Positions 26,443 through 35,260 of a stretch of DNA of 64,000 bases are shown in pieces (position 1 is the stretch's first letter; each line of letters starts with the position of its first letter). The notes under the pieces were generated by a model. That model saw only the letters and a program-made list of their open reading frames with translations, made no database searches and was not told the origin of the DNA. The position numbers and the translations under genes are program-made. Where the stretch lies: contig JBKPCD010000175.1 in NCBI GenBank assembly GCA_046727175.1, forward strand, positions 1 through 64,000, in the 5' to 3' direction. The stretch comes from JBKPCD01 sp046727175 (GTDB taxonomy: Bacteria; Acidobacteriota; Vicinamibacteria; Vicinamibacterales; 2-12-FULL-66-21).

Positions 26443-27462
26443 ATGCACGTAGTGACTGCCGTGCTGTGGCTTGCCCTCTTGCACCCCAGCACGCTCGATT
26501 CGCGTGCGGCGGCATCAGGTCAGGCGCAGCAACCTCAGACGACGACCATCACCTTCGAGCCCACTCAAGGTGTACCGACATTCGCGGTACGCGAACCGGT
26601 CCTGCGCATCAAACCCGGCACGATCGTGCAATCGCGTACGTTTTCGCGCGGCGGCGATTATTACGAGAAAGCCGGTGCCGCGTGGCCCGGTGAGGTCGGA
26701 CCGTTCTACATCGAAGGCGCAACACCCGACGACACGCTGGTCGTGCGCCTCCTGCGCGTGCGCCCGAATCGCGACACCGCGGTGTCGGCGGTCAATCCAA
26801 ATGGAATCAGCGCGGTCGCGGGAGATTCCCGCACGCGCATGCTGAACGATCCGTTACCCGCGCGCCGGTTCGTGTGGCATCTCGATCGTACGCGCAATGT
26901 CGGCACTCTCGATCTCCCCAACTCGGCATCGAAGTCGATCGAGATGCCGCTCCGGCCGATGCTCGGGCGTCTGGCTGTCGCTCCGGCTGGTGAAGAGGCG
27001 TATGGCGGCCTGTGGCCCGGCAACTTCGGCGGCAACATGGACGCGGCCGACGCGCGCGAGGGCACGACGATGTACCTGCCGATCTTTCACGAGGGCGCGC
27101 TCTTTTATTTCGGCGACGGTCATGCGCTCCAGGGCGATGGCGAGATCTGCGGCTCCGGGCTCGAGACGACGATGGACGTCACGTTCCAGTTCGATCTCGT
27201 GAAGGGTCGACGCATTCGCTGGCCACGGGCGGAAGACGCCGAGGACATCATGGTGCTCGGCAGCGGCCGCCCGCTCGTCGATGCGTTCCGCATCGCACAG
27301 GTCGAGCTCATCGACTGGCTCGTGGACGAGTACGGCTTCGAGCGCATGGAAGCGTATCAGGTCATCTCGCAAGGCGGCCACACGCGTGTGGCCAACGTCG
27401 TCGATCCCAACTACACGGTCGTTGCGAAGTTCCCGAAGAAGCTGCTGCCGCCTAAGCGCTGA
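26443..27462 (+). CDS. Acetamidase/formamidase family protein, exported
   Basis: A 339-residue protein of the FmdA/AmdA family, which hydrolyses formamide or acetamide to ammonia and the acid. Typical segments are GPFYIEGATPDDTLVVRLL, WPGNFGGNMDAADAREGTTMYLPIF, GALFYFGDGHALQGDGEICG and TTMDVTFQFDL. The N-terminus looks like a signal peptide ending in a Gln/Ala-rich stretch, so this version acts outside the cytoplasm, unlike the classical cytoplasmic enzymes. Secreted members of this family are common in Acidobacteriota and their substrate is not established. Confidence 0.88.
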   Translation: MHVVTAVLWLALLHPSTLDSRAAASGQAQQPQTTTITFEPTQGVPTFAVREPVLRIKPGTIVQSRTFSRGGDYYEKAGAAWPGEVGPFYIEGATPDDTLVVRLLRVRPNRDTAVSAVNPNGISAVAGDSRTRMLNDPLPARRFVWHLDRTRNVGTLDLPNSASKSIEMPLRPMLGRLAVAPAGEEAYGGLWPGNFGGNMDAADAREGTTMYLPIFHEGALFYFGDGHALQGDGEICGSGLETTMDVTFQFDLVKGRRIRWPRAEDAEDIMVLGSGRPLVDAFRIAQVELIDWLVDEYGFERMEAYQVISQGGHTRVANVVDPNYTVVAKFPKKLLPPKR

Positions 27463-27499
27463 ATGCTGAAAAGAAGCTAGAATCCGAAGCGGGAGCAGC

Positions 27500-27634
27500 C
27501 GGCTTTCGGCTCAAGGCTTTGGGCCTACCCTGTTCTGTAGGTCCTGTCGGGCAAGGGGTTGATCCTTACGCTCCGACTTCTTTGAGACGGCCCGCGCCCA
27601 AAGCCTGAAGCCCAGAGCCTAAAGCCGAGAGCCG
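27500..27634. repeat. Word-type inverted repeat (GGCTTTGGGC words)
   Basis: The left arm at 27500-27524 (cggctttcggctcaaggctt and on) faces the right arm at 27596-27634 (gcccaaagcctgaagcccag and on). Inner AGGCTTTGGGC and outer CGGCT.TCGGCT blocks pair, with a 14-base insertion in the right arm. The right arm ends 16 bases before the fabI start. The same word is used at 60514-60634. Confidence 0.8.
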
Positions 27635-27650
27635 TTTCGCACATCTTCTT

Positions 27651-28424
27651 ATGGCCGACCTGAGTGGCAAGACCGGACTGATCGTCGGCATTGCAAACAA
27701 GCGCTCCATTGCGTGGGCCATTGCGCAGGCCGCAACGGCTGCGGGCGCGCGGCTCGCGGTGACGTATCAAGGCGCGCGGCTCGAAGAGAACGTCCGCGAG
27801 TTGGCGAGCGAACTGAGGAATCCGCTCGTGCTCCCGTGCGATGTGACCGACGATCGGCAGATCGCGAGCGTATTCGAGTCGATCGATCGTGAGTTCGGTG
27901 GACTGGATTTTCTGGTCCACGGGGCGGCGTTTGCGCCGCCGGAGGCGCTATCGTCGCCATTCGTGGAGACGACCCGTGAAGGGTTCCGCTTATCGCTCGA
28001 CGTCAGCGCGTATTCTCTCGTTGCGCTGGCGCGCGGTGCGATGCCGCTGATGGAGCGGCGCGGCGGCGGGAGCATCCTCACGCTGACGTATCTGGGCAGT
28101 CAGCGCGTATTCCAGAACTACAACGTCATGGGCGTCGCGAAAGCGGCGCTCGAAGCCTGCGTGCGTTACCTTGCCGCGGACCTCGGGCCGAAGGGAATTC
28201 GGGTCAACGCGATATCGGCCGGACCCATCAAGACGATCGCGGCCTCCGGCATTGCCGGATTCTCGCGTATCCTGCAGCACTACCGCGACCGTTCCCCGCT
28301 GCGGCGAACGGTCGAGACGGCCGAGGTCGCCGATGCCGCCCTGTTCCTGCTCGGCCCGGGGGGTCGAGCCATCACCGCCGAAGTGCTGATGGTCGACAGC
28401 GGCTATCACGCCACGGGCATGTAG
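27651..28424 (+). CDS. fabI: Enoyl-[acyl-carrier-protein] reductase (NADH)
   Basis: A 257-residue short-chain dehydrogenase that completes each cycle of fatty acid elongation by reducing enoyl-ACP. It has the FabI-specific nucleotide-binding start GLIVGIANKRSIAWAIA and catalytic residues Y147, Y157 and K164, in the spacing known for FabI (YNVMGVAK). The NAISAGPIKTIAASGI segment also fits. Full length, ATG start. It has no fatty-acid genes next to it and lies between two different word-type hairpins. Confidence 0.96.
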   Translation: MADLSGKTGLIVGIANKRSIAWAIAQAATAAGARLAVTYQGARLEENVRELASELRNPLVLPCDVTDDRQIASVFESIDREFGGLDFLVHGAAFAPPEALSSPFVETTREGFRLSLDVSAYSLVALARGAMPLMERRGGGSILTLTYLGSQRVFQNYNVMGVAKAALEACVRYLAADLGPKGIRVNAISAGPIKTIAASGIAGFSRILQHYRDRSPLRRTVETAEVADAALFLLGPGGRAITAEVLMVDSGYHATGM

Positions 28425-28436
28425 CTTGCACAAATC

Positions 28437-28537
28437 AACAGGAGGAGAGAGAAGACAAACCAACAGGAGAAAGGGAGAAACCGTACTAGTTTTCTCTTTC
28501 CTTCTCCCGTTCTCCTGTTATTTCCCTTCTCCTGTTC
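28437..28537. repeat. Word-type hairpin (AACAGGAGAAAGGGAGAAA words)
   Basis: The left arm at 28437-28480 (caacaggagg..gacaaacc, then aacaggagaaagggagaaa) pairs with the right arm at 28490-28537 (tttctctttccttctcccg and on to cttctcctgttc). The arms are over 40 bases and the loop about 10. The word matches that at 15562-15622. It lies between fabI and the BON gene. Confidence 0.85.
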
Positions 28538-28553
28538 GTCGGAGGGCATTTCG

Positions 28554-28877
28554 ATGAAGAAGTACAGCCACGCTACGACGATGCTGCTGGCGTTGACGCT
28601 AATCGCTCCGCTCCTCGCCGCCGCATGCGGCAAGACGGCCGGCGAGACGATAGACGATGCAACCGTGACGACGAGAGTGAAAACGGCCCTCCTCAACGAT
28701 CCAGACGTCGGCGGCCTCCGCATCGATGTCGACACGTTCAAGGGGGTGGTGACGCTCTCGGGCGCGGTGAAGTCGCCGGCCGAGCGCGACAAGGCCGTTG
28801 CCATCGCACGCCAGATCGGCGGCGTAAAAGACGTCAAGTCGACTCTACAGGTACAGCAGGAAGAAAGTACGAAGTAA
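28554..28877 (+). CDS. BON domain lipoprotein
   Basis: A 107-residue protein with a lipoprotein signal peptide (lipobox LAAAC, lipid-bearing C25) and one BON domain (about residues 38-102: VTTRVKTALLNDP, GVVTLSGAVKSPAERDKAV, GVKDVKSTLQV). BON domains bind membrane phospholipid and occur in OsmY and in cell-envelope stress proteins. A GGAGG ribosome site precedes the ATG. The stop codon lies inside the left arm of the 35-bp inverted repeat. Confidence 0.88.
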   Translation: MKKYSHATTMLLALTLIAPLLAAACGKTAGETIDDATVTTRVKTALLNDPDVGGLRIDVDTFKGVVTLSGAVKSPAERDKAVAIARQIGGVKDVKSTLQVQQEESTK

Positions 28878-28958
28878 GAAGTACGAAGTAAGAAGTTCGA
28901 GGTACGACCGAACGACGTTCTTAAACTTCTTACTTCGTACTTCTTACTTCGTACTTTC
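28863..28958. repeat. Perfect 35-bp inverted repeat with internal 14-bp tandem word
   Basis: 28863-28897 and 28924-28958 are exact reverse complements (35 of 35). Each arm is itself a tandem of the 14-base word GTACGAAGTAAGAA. The loop is 26 bases. It bridges two convergent genes: the left arm contains the BON stop codon and the right arm ends at the base next to the reductase stop codon. It could act as a two-way terminator, though there is no T-run. Confidence 0.95.
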
Positions 28959-29666
28959 CTACCACTCTTCCACTCGGATTTTGCTCTTCGGGATCCCAAG
29001 CCCTATCAACATCAGCGGCACTTCCGCCACCATCGTTGCCGGGCCGCAGACGAAGCAGAGCGTATCGCGACAATCGACGAGCGGCAAGAGGCGCGCCGCT
29101 GCAATGCGTCCGCGTCCGCCGCGCCAGCCGGTGCCGACTTCGCCCGTCGCGGTGAGCGTTAGCTCGAGGCGTCGGACGCGCGCGACCGCGCGCAGCTCGC
29201 GGACGTACGGAAACTCTCCGGGCGTTCTCGCGCTATAGAGAAGCCGCGCGCGGCCCGGCACGCTCGCGAGCTGCAAGTGGCGGATCATCGATCGAATGGG
29301 TGCGATGCCCGTGCCGCCGGCGATGAACAGAAAGTGACGATCGCGCGGCCGGGCCGGAAAGGTGAACGAGCCGAAAGGTCCGCGCAAGGCGATCCGCATG
29401 CCTCGCCCGATCCGATCGAACTTGTGTCCCCAGCGTCCGGAAGGCTCGACCTTGATGAGAAACTCGAGCCAGCCGAACCGGCGCGTTTCCTCGGGGCATG
29501 AGGCGATGGAGTAAGGAACGCGTTCCTCGCGTCCCGCGATCCCGATCATCACCATCTGACCGGATTCGTAGACGAACCGTTGGCCGTCAAGATCGAGCCG
29601 CACGATGCGTGTCGATGGCGTCTCGCGACGAACGCTGCTGACCCTCAAGACGAGGGAATCGGACAC
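28959..29666 (-). CDS. FAD/NAD(P)-binding oxidoreductase, ferredoxin-NADP reductase type
   Basis: A 235-residue protein with an N-terminal FAD-binding barrel (VPYSIAS is the RxYS-type flavin motif, residues about 50-56) and a C-terminal NAD(P) domain opening with FLFIAGGTGIAPIRSMI and ending with CFVCGPATMVAEV. It contains no 2Fe-2S domain, so it resembles the minimal reductase modules that pass electrons from NAD(P)H to a separate carrier. The start is GTG at 29666. The partner is not obvious in the window. Confidence 0.88.
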   Translation of the reverse strand: MSDSLVLRVSSVRRETPSTRIVRLDLDGQRFVYESGQMVMIGIAGREERVPYSIASCPEETRRFGWLEFLIKVEPSGRWGHKFDRIGRGMRIALRGPFGSFTFPARPRDRHFLFIAGGTGIAPIRSMIRHLQLASVPGRARLLYSARTPGEFPYVRELRAVARVRRLELTLTATGEVGTGWRGGRGRIAAARLLPLVDCRDTLCFVCGPATMVAEVPLMLIGLGIPKSKIRVEEW

Positions 29667-29730
29667 TGTTGAATCTTACGCTGACCGGTCACTCGGTCGC
29701 CCCTTCAGTAGCTGGTAGATCGGTGCGCCG

Positions 29731-32160
29731 TCACCGTTCAGCGGCGGCGGGTGCCGCAGCAGCGCGCTTGCGCTCCGCCTTGTCGAGGTACATGCGCGTA
29801 TCGGCGATCGCGACGATCTCTTCGTACGGTTCGCCGTCCCGCGGAAACACCGCCACGCCAACGCTGATCCCGAGGCGCAGGCGTTTGCCGGGGCGCGCCT
29901 CGAAGTACACCTCGTCGACCTCTTTTTGCAGCTCGTGCCGCTTCTGGTTGGCCTCTTCGATATTGCACCCCGAGAGGACGACGATGAACTCGTCGCCGGC
30001 GTAGCGGACGCAGATGTCGTACGGGCGAATTGCCGCGCGCAGGACACGCGCAACCTCACAAAGCGCGCGGTCGCCGGTGTGATGGCCGTGCTGATCGTTG
30101 ATGTCCTTGAAGTTGTCGAGATCCATGACCATCAGCGCGACTTCGGAACCGAGCCGCTGCGCGCGCGCGAGCTCCCGCGTGAGGTGCATGAAGAGGAAGC
30201 GTGTGTTCGGGAGGCCTGTCAACGGATCGGTCAGCGAGTCTTCCTGGGTCTGCTCGAAGACCATCGAGTTGTTGATGACCGCGGCCGCCTGTTCCGAAAC
30301 GCGGTCGAGCAGCCGCCGATGATCGTCGCGGTAGAAGTCGGGTTCGACGTGGTACACGGAGAGCGTGCCGATGAAGCGGCCATTGAACAGCAGCGGGCAG
30401 ACGAGCGCGGACTGCAGCGTCGATGAGACGGCGTTCAGACCAGCCGCTTCGAAGTCGGCGCTGGGTCTCGCGTTCACGACCGGTTGGCGGTTGCGCGCGA
30501 CCCACCCCGTGAGTCCTTCGCCGTTGGGCACCGCGACTTGCTGAATGATCTCCGCATCGGTCCCGGTCGCAAAGCGACAGCGCAGCACTTCGTGGTCCTC
30601 GTCGTAGACGAACAGCGCCGTGCACGAGAACGGGACGAGATTGCTCAATTTTGCGGAGATGAGGCCCATGGTGTCCGAAACACCAAGGCTCGTACCCATC
30701 GCCTGCGCGATTTCGTACAGCGCGTAGATCTCGCGGTGCGCGAGGGCGATGTCATCGAACACACTTTTTTTCGTCGACTCTGCCACGATGCCGGTTGCGG
30801 GCCGCCCGTGTTGTGCCGCGGTGCTGTCTGCCGCCGGCTTCCGGAGCACGTGCTCGAGTCGCGCGGCTTCGGACTGAAGCGAGGGCAGCAAATCGATGAA
30901 CGTCGAAACCACGACCGGGTCGAGCGCGGTGCCAGCCTCGCGCTGCAGCAACGTTACGGCTGCGTCGCTGTCCATCGCTCGATGGTATGCCCGCTCGGCT
31001 ACGAGCGCATCGAAGTAGTCGACGACCGAGAGAATCCGTGCGCCCAGCGGAATCTCGGTCCCGCGAAGACCCGCGGGGTATCCGGTCCCGTCCCACCGTT
31101 CGTGATGGCTCAGAATCAGCGGCGCGACGGGGTACGGAAACGGAACCGAGCTGACGATGTCGGCGCCGACCTTGGGGTGCGCACGAATCTTGTCGAACTC
31201 CTCCGGCGTCAGCGGTCCCGGCTTCGAGAGGATGTGCTCGGGCACCGCGAGCTTCCCGATATCGTGCAGCAGTGCCGCCGTCTTCACGCCCTGGACTTCC
31301 TTGTCGCTCATCCCCATCGCGCGGGCAACCGACGCAGCGTACAGCTGGACCCGCCGGATGTGTGATTGCGACGTCTGATCCTTCGCGTCGATGGCGAGCG
31401 CAAGCGCTTCGATCGTCGCAAGGTGAAGGTCCGCCATCTCGCGGACGTGCCGTTGCTCGTCCTCGATCCGGCCCAGATACACCTTGTAGCTGCGATAGGT
31501 CAGGTACAACGGCGCGGCGGCCAGCGGCGCGAGCCACTTGCCCGGGAACTCCGCCGTGATCCACGCGGCGACTGCCGCGACGCTCGTCCCCACGAAGTAG
31601 CTCGGTGCGCTCCAGAGAAAATTCTCGTTCCAGACCTTCTTGACCGATTCGCCAGTCGACAGCGCAATTGCTGTTGCGACGCCGACCGTGTTCACCATGA
31701 AATATGTCGTGGCGGCGCCGACGAGCGGTCGCCCGAGGGTCTGCAGGCCCAGGCTCCCCGGCACGCCACCAAGCCAGACGTAAACGGCGCCGGCGGCCTG
31801 AACGGTCAGCACCAGGCACGCCATGCTGAAGAGCGTTCGGTGCGGAGGATTTGGTTCCTTGCTGCGGAACGTGCACTGACTGAACGCGCTCGTTGCCGCC
31901 ACGATCATGGTCGGTCCCGGTCCGATCAGCAGCAGCGAGGCGAAGTCAACCGCGTAGGAGACCGACATCGTCGATCCGCTTCGCGTCAGCGGCAGGTTCA
32001 GTTTGTAGACGGATGTGGCCGACGAAAGGACGAGGAGGAGCAGAAACAGACCCGGCGAACCGCCGAGCGAGCGGAAGGGGAAAAAGGCGGCAAACACGAC
32101 TACCCCTGTCCCAATCACAGCGGACACGTAAATGCGTGCGCCAATCGGGAGGGTCCTCAC
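29731..32160 (-). CDS. Membrane c-di-GMP protein with HD-GYP, GAF and GGDEF domains
   Basis: An 809-residue protein. Residues 1 to about 215 form six or seven membrane spans, a sensor region. Next is an HD-GYP phosphodiesterase domain (about 235-425) with LLHDIGK and HHERWDGTGYP complete, then a GAF domain (about 480-630), then a GGDEF domain (about 640-800). The active-site loop reads AGDEF instead of GGDEF, a substitution often tolerated, and an RxxD inhibitory site (RPYD) lies five residues before it. The protein could therefore both make and break c-di-GMP. The tail is Ala-rich. The start is GTG at 32160, overlapping the stop of the subtilase gene upstream, so the two are coupled. Confidence 0.9.
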   Translation of the reverse strand: MRTLPIGARIYVSAVIGTGVVVFAAFFPFRSLGGSPGLFLLLLVLSSATSVYKLNLPLTRSGSTMSVSYAVDFASLLLIGPGPTMIVAATSAFSQCTFRSKEPNPPHRTLFSMACLVLTVQAAGAVYVWLGGVPGSLGLQTLGRPLVGAATTYFMVNTVGVATAIALSTGESVKKVWNENFLWSAPSYFVGTSVAAVAAWITAEFPGKWLAPLAAAPLYLTYRSYKVYLGRIEDEQRHVREMADLHLATIEALALAIDAKDQTSQSHIRRVQLYAASVARAMGMSDKEVQGVKTAALLHDIGKLAVPEHILSKPGPLTPEEFDKIRAHPKVGADIVSSVPFPYPVAPLILSHHERWDGTGYPAGLRGTEIPLGARILSVVDYFDALVAERAYHRAMDSDAAVTLLQREAGTALDPVVVSTFIDLLPSLQSEAARLEHVLRKPAADSTAAQHGRPATGIVAESTKKSVFDDIALAHREIYALYEIAQAMGTSLGVSDTMGLISAKLSNLVPFSCTALFVYDEDHEVLRCRFATGTDAEIIQQVAVPNGEGLTGWVARNRQPVVNARPSADFEAAGLNAVSSTLQSALVCPLLFNGRFIGTLSVYHVEPDFYRDDHRRLLDRVSEQAAAVINNSMVFEQTQEDSLTDPLTGLPNTRFLFMHLTRELARAQRLGSEVALMVMDLDNFKDINDQHGHHTGDRALCEVARVLRAAIRPYDICVRYAGDEFIVVLSGCNIEEANQKRHELQKEVDEVYFEARPGKRLRLGISVGVAVFPRDGEPYEEIVAIADTRMYLDKAERKRAAAAPAAAER

Positions 32161-33626
32161 CGGCCCGCCCCGCCGTAGCTCGCGTCAGGTTGCTCTGCGC
32201 GCGAAGGAGGACTCGTCTCGCCGTCGCTCGCCTCACGATTCACGCCGAGCGAAGAGGAGCCCGTCATGCCATACCTCGCGTCCCGGTCCGACGCGATCGA
32301 AGGGGAAAAATGCTGCGCAAGCTGCACGGCAGCGCGCGCATCGAGAAAGCCGGCGCCCTGCGTGAATTGATCGTAGCGGCTCTTTTTCTCTGCGCTCGTC
32401 TGGAGAATGTACTTGACGGCCCCCGGATCCAGCGTCGGGTTCGCCTGCAGCATCAAGGCGATCGTTCCGGTCACGACCGGCGCCGCCATGCTCGTCCCGC
32501 TCAGTCGCAGATGCGGCGCTCCGACGCCGTCCCCGCCGCCTCCATCCTGCGAGCGTCCATGCAGCGCGAACAGGGCACTCGCCGGATCCGCGATGGATTC
32601 GATGCCGACACCGGGAGCGACCAGATCCGGCTTCGCCTCGCCATCGATCGACGACGGACCGCGCGAGCTGAATGGCGCCACGACGTCATCGTTCCGATCC
32701 GCGGTGCCCATATCGTTGCAGGCGCCAACCGTCAGCACCCACGGCGCGTTCCCCGGTGATGTGATTCCGCCGGACTGCGGAGCTCCCTGCGCGTTCAGCC
32801 CCAGGTTTCCGGCAGCAGCGACGACGACGATGCCGGCGTCGACCGCGCGTTTTGCGGCGAGCGCGAGCGGATCGGTGTTGTACGACTCGTAGACGCCGGC
32901 CGCGACCGAGAGATTGATTACGCGGATGTTGTAGATGTCGCGCTTGGCAATCGCGTAGTCCACGGCCGCGATCACGTTGCTCGTGTACCCGCCGCCGCCG
33001 GCATTGAGTGCCTTCAGCACGATCAGATTGGCGCGGGGCGCGATGCCGTGTGGACCGCCGTTCGTGTCGTCGCTCTTGCCAGCAATGATCCCCGCGACGT
33101 GGGTGCCGTGACCGTAATCGTCGTAGGTCGCCGGCAGGAAGTTGACGAAATCCGCGAAGTGAACCACCCGTCGCTCGAGCAGATCTTCATGAGAGGGCGT
33201 AATGCCGGAATCGATCAGCGCAACCCCCACGCCCGATCCATCGAAGCCGAGATTCTCCTGCACCCACCGGGCGCCGGTCGTCGTGGCGGTTCGATCGATC
33301 GTCCCGACGACGGGCCTGTCGAGACTGACGCTCAAGACTTCGGGTATCGACGCGAGGGCGCGGAGCGCCCGGTCCGGGACAACAGCCATCAGCGTGTTGT
33401 CCCGAGACAGGTTGCCCGCGAACGTGGCGCCGAGACTGCGGACCGCGAAGTCGATCGAACACCCCGCACAGGTGCGCACGATGACGCGCGACGTGCTCCG
33501 CGCTTCGTGAGCGCGCCGCACAAGTGCTGCATCGAGCTTGGCGTCCGCGACGTGGCCCTGCGGGACCGGCGAGGACACCACAACGAACGCGACGAGTACG
33601 CAGTGACGAAGTCGCGAACGCACCAT
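32157..33626 (-). CDS. S8 family serine peptidase (subtilase), exported
   Basis: A 489-residue secreted protease. The ATG at 33626 gives a signal peptide (MVRSRLRHCVLVAFVVVSSP, then VPQGHVADA). A prodomain of about 90 residues follows, then the catalytic domain with Asp in VALIDSGI, His in DYGHGTHVAGI, the oxyanion Asn in VAAAGN and Ser in LSGTSMAAP. All four are intact. The C-terminal 50 residues are polar and of low complexity. The gene is followed directly, with overlapping stop and start codons, by the HD-GYP/GGDEF gene, suggesting that protease export and c-di-GMP signalling are linked. Confidence 0.93.
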   Translation of the reverse strand: MVRSRLRHCVLVAFVVVSSPVPQGHVADAKLDAALVRRAHEARSTSRVIVRTCAGCSIDFAVRSLGATFAGNLSRDNTLMAVVPDRALRALASIPEVLSVSLDRPVVGTIDRTATTTGARWVQENLGFDGSGVGVALIDSGITPSHEDLLERRVVHFADFVNFLPATYDDYGHGTHVAGIIAGKSDDTNGGPHGIAPRANLIVLKALNAGGGGYTSNVIAAVDYAIAKRDIYNIRVINLSVAAGVYESYNTDPLALAAKRAVDAGIVVVAAAGNLGLNAQGAPQSGGITSPGNAPWVLTVGACNDMGTADRNDDVVAPFSSRGPSSIDGEAKPDLVAPGVGIESIADPASALFALHGRSQDGGGGDGVGAPHLRLSGTSMAAPVVTGTIALMLQANPTLDPGAVKYILQTSAEKKSRYDQFTQGAGFLDARAAVQLAQHFSPSIASDRDARYGMTGSSSLGVNREASDGETSPPSRAEQPDASYGGAGR

Positions 33627-33915
33627 CGTACAGAGCACCGTCCTTTTTGGGGGACCGGTGCGAAACTGCAATTGATCTGCCCGGAACACCACGGCCGGGG
33701 TGAGTGGCGTAAACGATAGAGGAAAAGGAGATTACTGGCAAGCCTCAACCGGCCGCTGGCGCGGGGCAGGCGCCTGGTTGTCCAGTTTCAGCACACCAGA
33801 TGTCGCATCGAGCCGTAAACGTCTGCGAACACGCGAGTACCGTCGCAGCCGCCCTGCGCCCGCGAGTGATGGGTCGTCAGGCCAAAGCACACCGGCCTGA
33901 TGAGCCTTTCTCCGG
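33627..33915. other. 289-bp gap without recognised gene
   Basis: Lies between the sigma-54 activator stop and the subtilase start, both on the minus strand. Short frames here are GC-rich and carry no start signals worth noting. Presumably it contains the subtilase promoter; I see no clear -35/-10 pair. Confidence 0.4.
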
Positions 33916-35250
33916 CTATTCGTCGGGCCTGGATGTCTTGTTTCGGACTGCCTTCGGTTCGCTTTCGAGCCCGTACTCGAGGATTTTTCGATACAGCGTT
34001 CCTCGGCTGATCTCGAGGACCGAAGCCGCCTGCTTCTTGTTCCAGTTGACGCTCTCGAGCACTCGAACGATGTGGGCGCGCTCCGCCTCCGCGAGCGAGG
34101 GCAGCCGCTCGCGCGGCGTGTCGACGGGAGCCTCGCTGGCGTGCAGGAATTCGATGTCACCCGGGCGAATCACCCTTCCCGGCGAGGAGAGCGCGGCACG
34201 CGAGACCGTGCTCTCCAGCTCACGGATGTTTCCGGGCCAGTGATACTGCATCAGCAAATCGATGGCTTCCTTCGAGAAGCTCTTGCCATCGAGCTGGAGA
34301 CCATTTGCCGCGCAGTATCGAGCGAGGAACCGCTGGCCGAGCACGGGAATGTCGCTGGCGCGCTCGCGTAGCGACGGCAGACGGATGGAGAAGGCGTTCA
34401 CGCGATAGTACAGGTCTTCGCGGAACCGCGAGTCGCGCACGAATTGATCGAGCGGGCGATTCGTCGCGGAGATCAGCCGGAAGTTGACTTCGATCGACGT
34501 GTTGCCGCCGAGCCGCTCGAACCGGTGCTCCTCGAGGACGCGCAGCAGCTTGGCTTGCGCGATCATCGAGAGATCGCCGATCTCATCGAGGAAGAGTGTG
34601 CCGTTGTTCGCGAGCTCGAGCCGTCCGGGCTTGCGATCGTGCGCGCCGGTGAACGCGCCCTTCTCGTATCCGAAGATCTCCGATTCGAAGAGCGTGTCCG
34701 GAAGGGCCGCGCAGTTGACAGCCTGGAACTTGTTGTTGGCGCGACGACTCAGCTCGTGAATCATCCGCGCGACGACTTCTTTACCCGATCCTGTCGGCCC
34801 GAGGATCAGTACCGAGATGTCCGATTTGGCGGCGGTGCGGATCCACTCGAACACGACGAGCATCTTCTCGTCACGGCCGATCATCTCGCGGAAGCGCTGA
34901 ACGGCAGGGGACCGATCCTCGTGGCTGACGGTCGCGCGTCGCTCGAGGAACTGATCGAGCAGATCACGAATCGCTTCCTGCTCCGGCTGCACGAACGAAT
35001 ACCGGGGCACACCGCTGCCCGCGACACGCTGCGCGACGCCGAACGCGACCAGCTCGCGGATGCAGTTCTCGACGTCGAGCCGCATGCGGCCGAACGTCTG
35101 CATCAAGGCTTCGACATCGAACGCTTCCTCGGGCCGGGCGCACAGGAAGCGCAGCAGCGCCGCGCGAAGCGGCGATTGGACCAGCGCCTGAAAACGCGTC
35201 TCGATTTCGGTGGGCTCTACGCGCCGGCCGGCGGCGGAAACATTCTCCAC
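33916..35250 (-). CDS. Sigma-54-dependent transcriptional activator with N-terminal winged helix-like domain
   Basis: A 444-residue bacterial enhancer-binding protein. Residues about 15-90 look like a winged-helix domain (LRAALLRFLCARPEEAFDVE...) in place of the usual receiver or GAF sensor. The AAA+ core has Walker A GPTGSGKE at 151-158, the sigma-54 contact loop GAFTGA at 198-203 and Walker B LFLDEIG at 219-225. A Fis-type helix-turn-helix ends the protein (KKQAASVLEISRGTLYRKI, about 397-415). The start is GTG. It follows the small membrane protein gene by 10 bases, so that protein may be its sensor or target. The signal is unknown. Confidence 0.9.
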   Translation of the reverse strand: MENVSAAGRRVEPTEIETRFQALVQSPLRAALLRFLCARPEEAFDVEALMQTFGRMRLDVENCIRELVAFGVAQRVAGSGVPRYSFVQPEQEAIRDLLDQFLERRATVSHEDRSPAVQRFREMIGRDEKMLVVFEWIRTAAKSDISVLILGPTGSGKEVVARMIHELSRRANNKFQAVNCAALPDTLFESEIFGYEKGAFTGAHDRKPGRLELANNGTLFLDEIGDLSMIAQAKLLRVLEEHRFERLGGNTSIEVNFRLISATNRPLDQFVRDSRFREDLYYRVNAFSIRLPSLRERASDIPVLGQRFLARYCAANGLQLDGKSFSKEAIDLLMQYHWPGNIRELESTVSRAALSSPGRVIRPGDIEFLHASEAPVDTPRERLPSLAEAERAHIVRVLESVNWNKKQAASVLEISRGTLYRKILEYGLESEPKAVRNKTSRPDE

Positions 35251-35260
35251 AGGGCTTCCC

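Noticed and set aside
33732..34160. 142-codon minus-strand frame extending past the end of the sigma-54 activator.
   Set aside because: It overlaps the activator's HTH region out of frame and is Arg/Ser-rich; a shadow.
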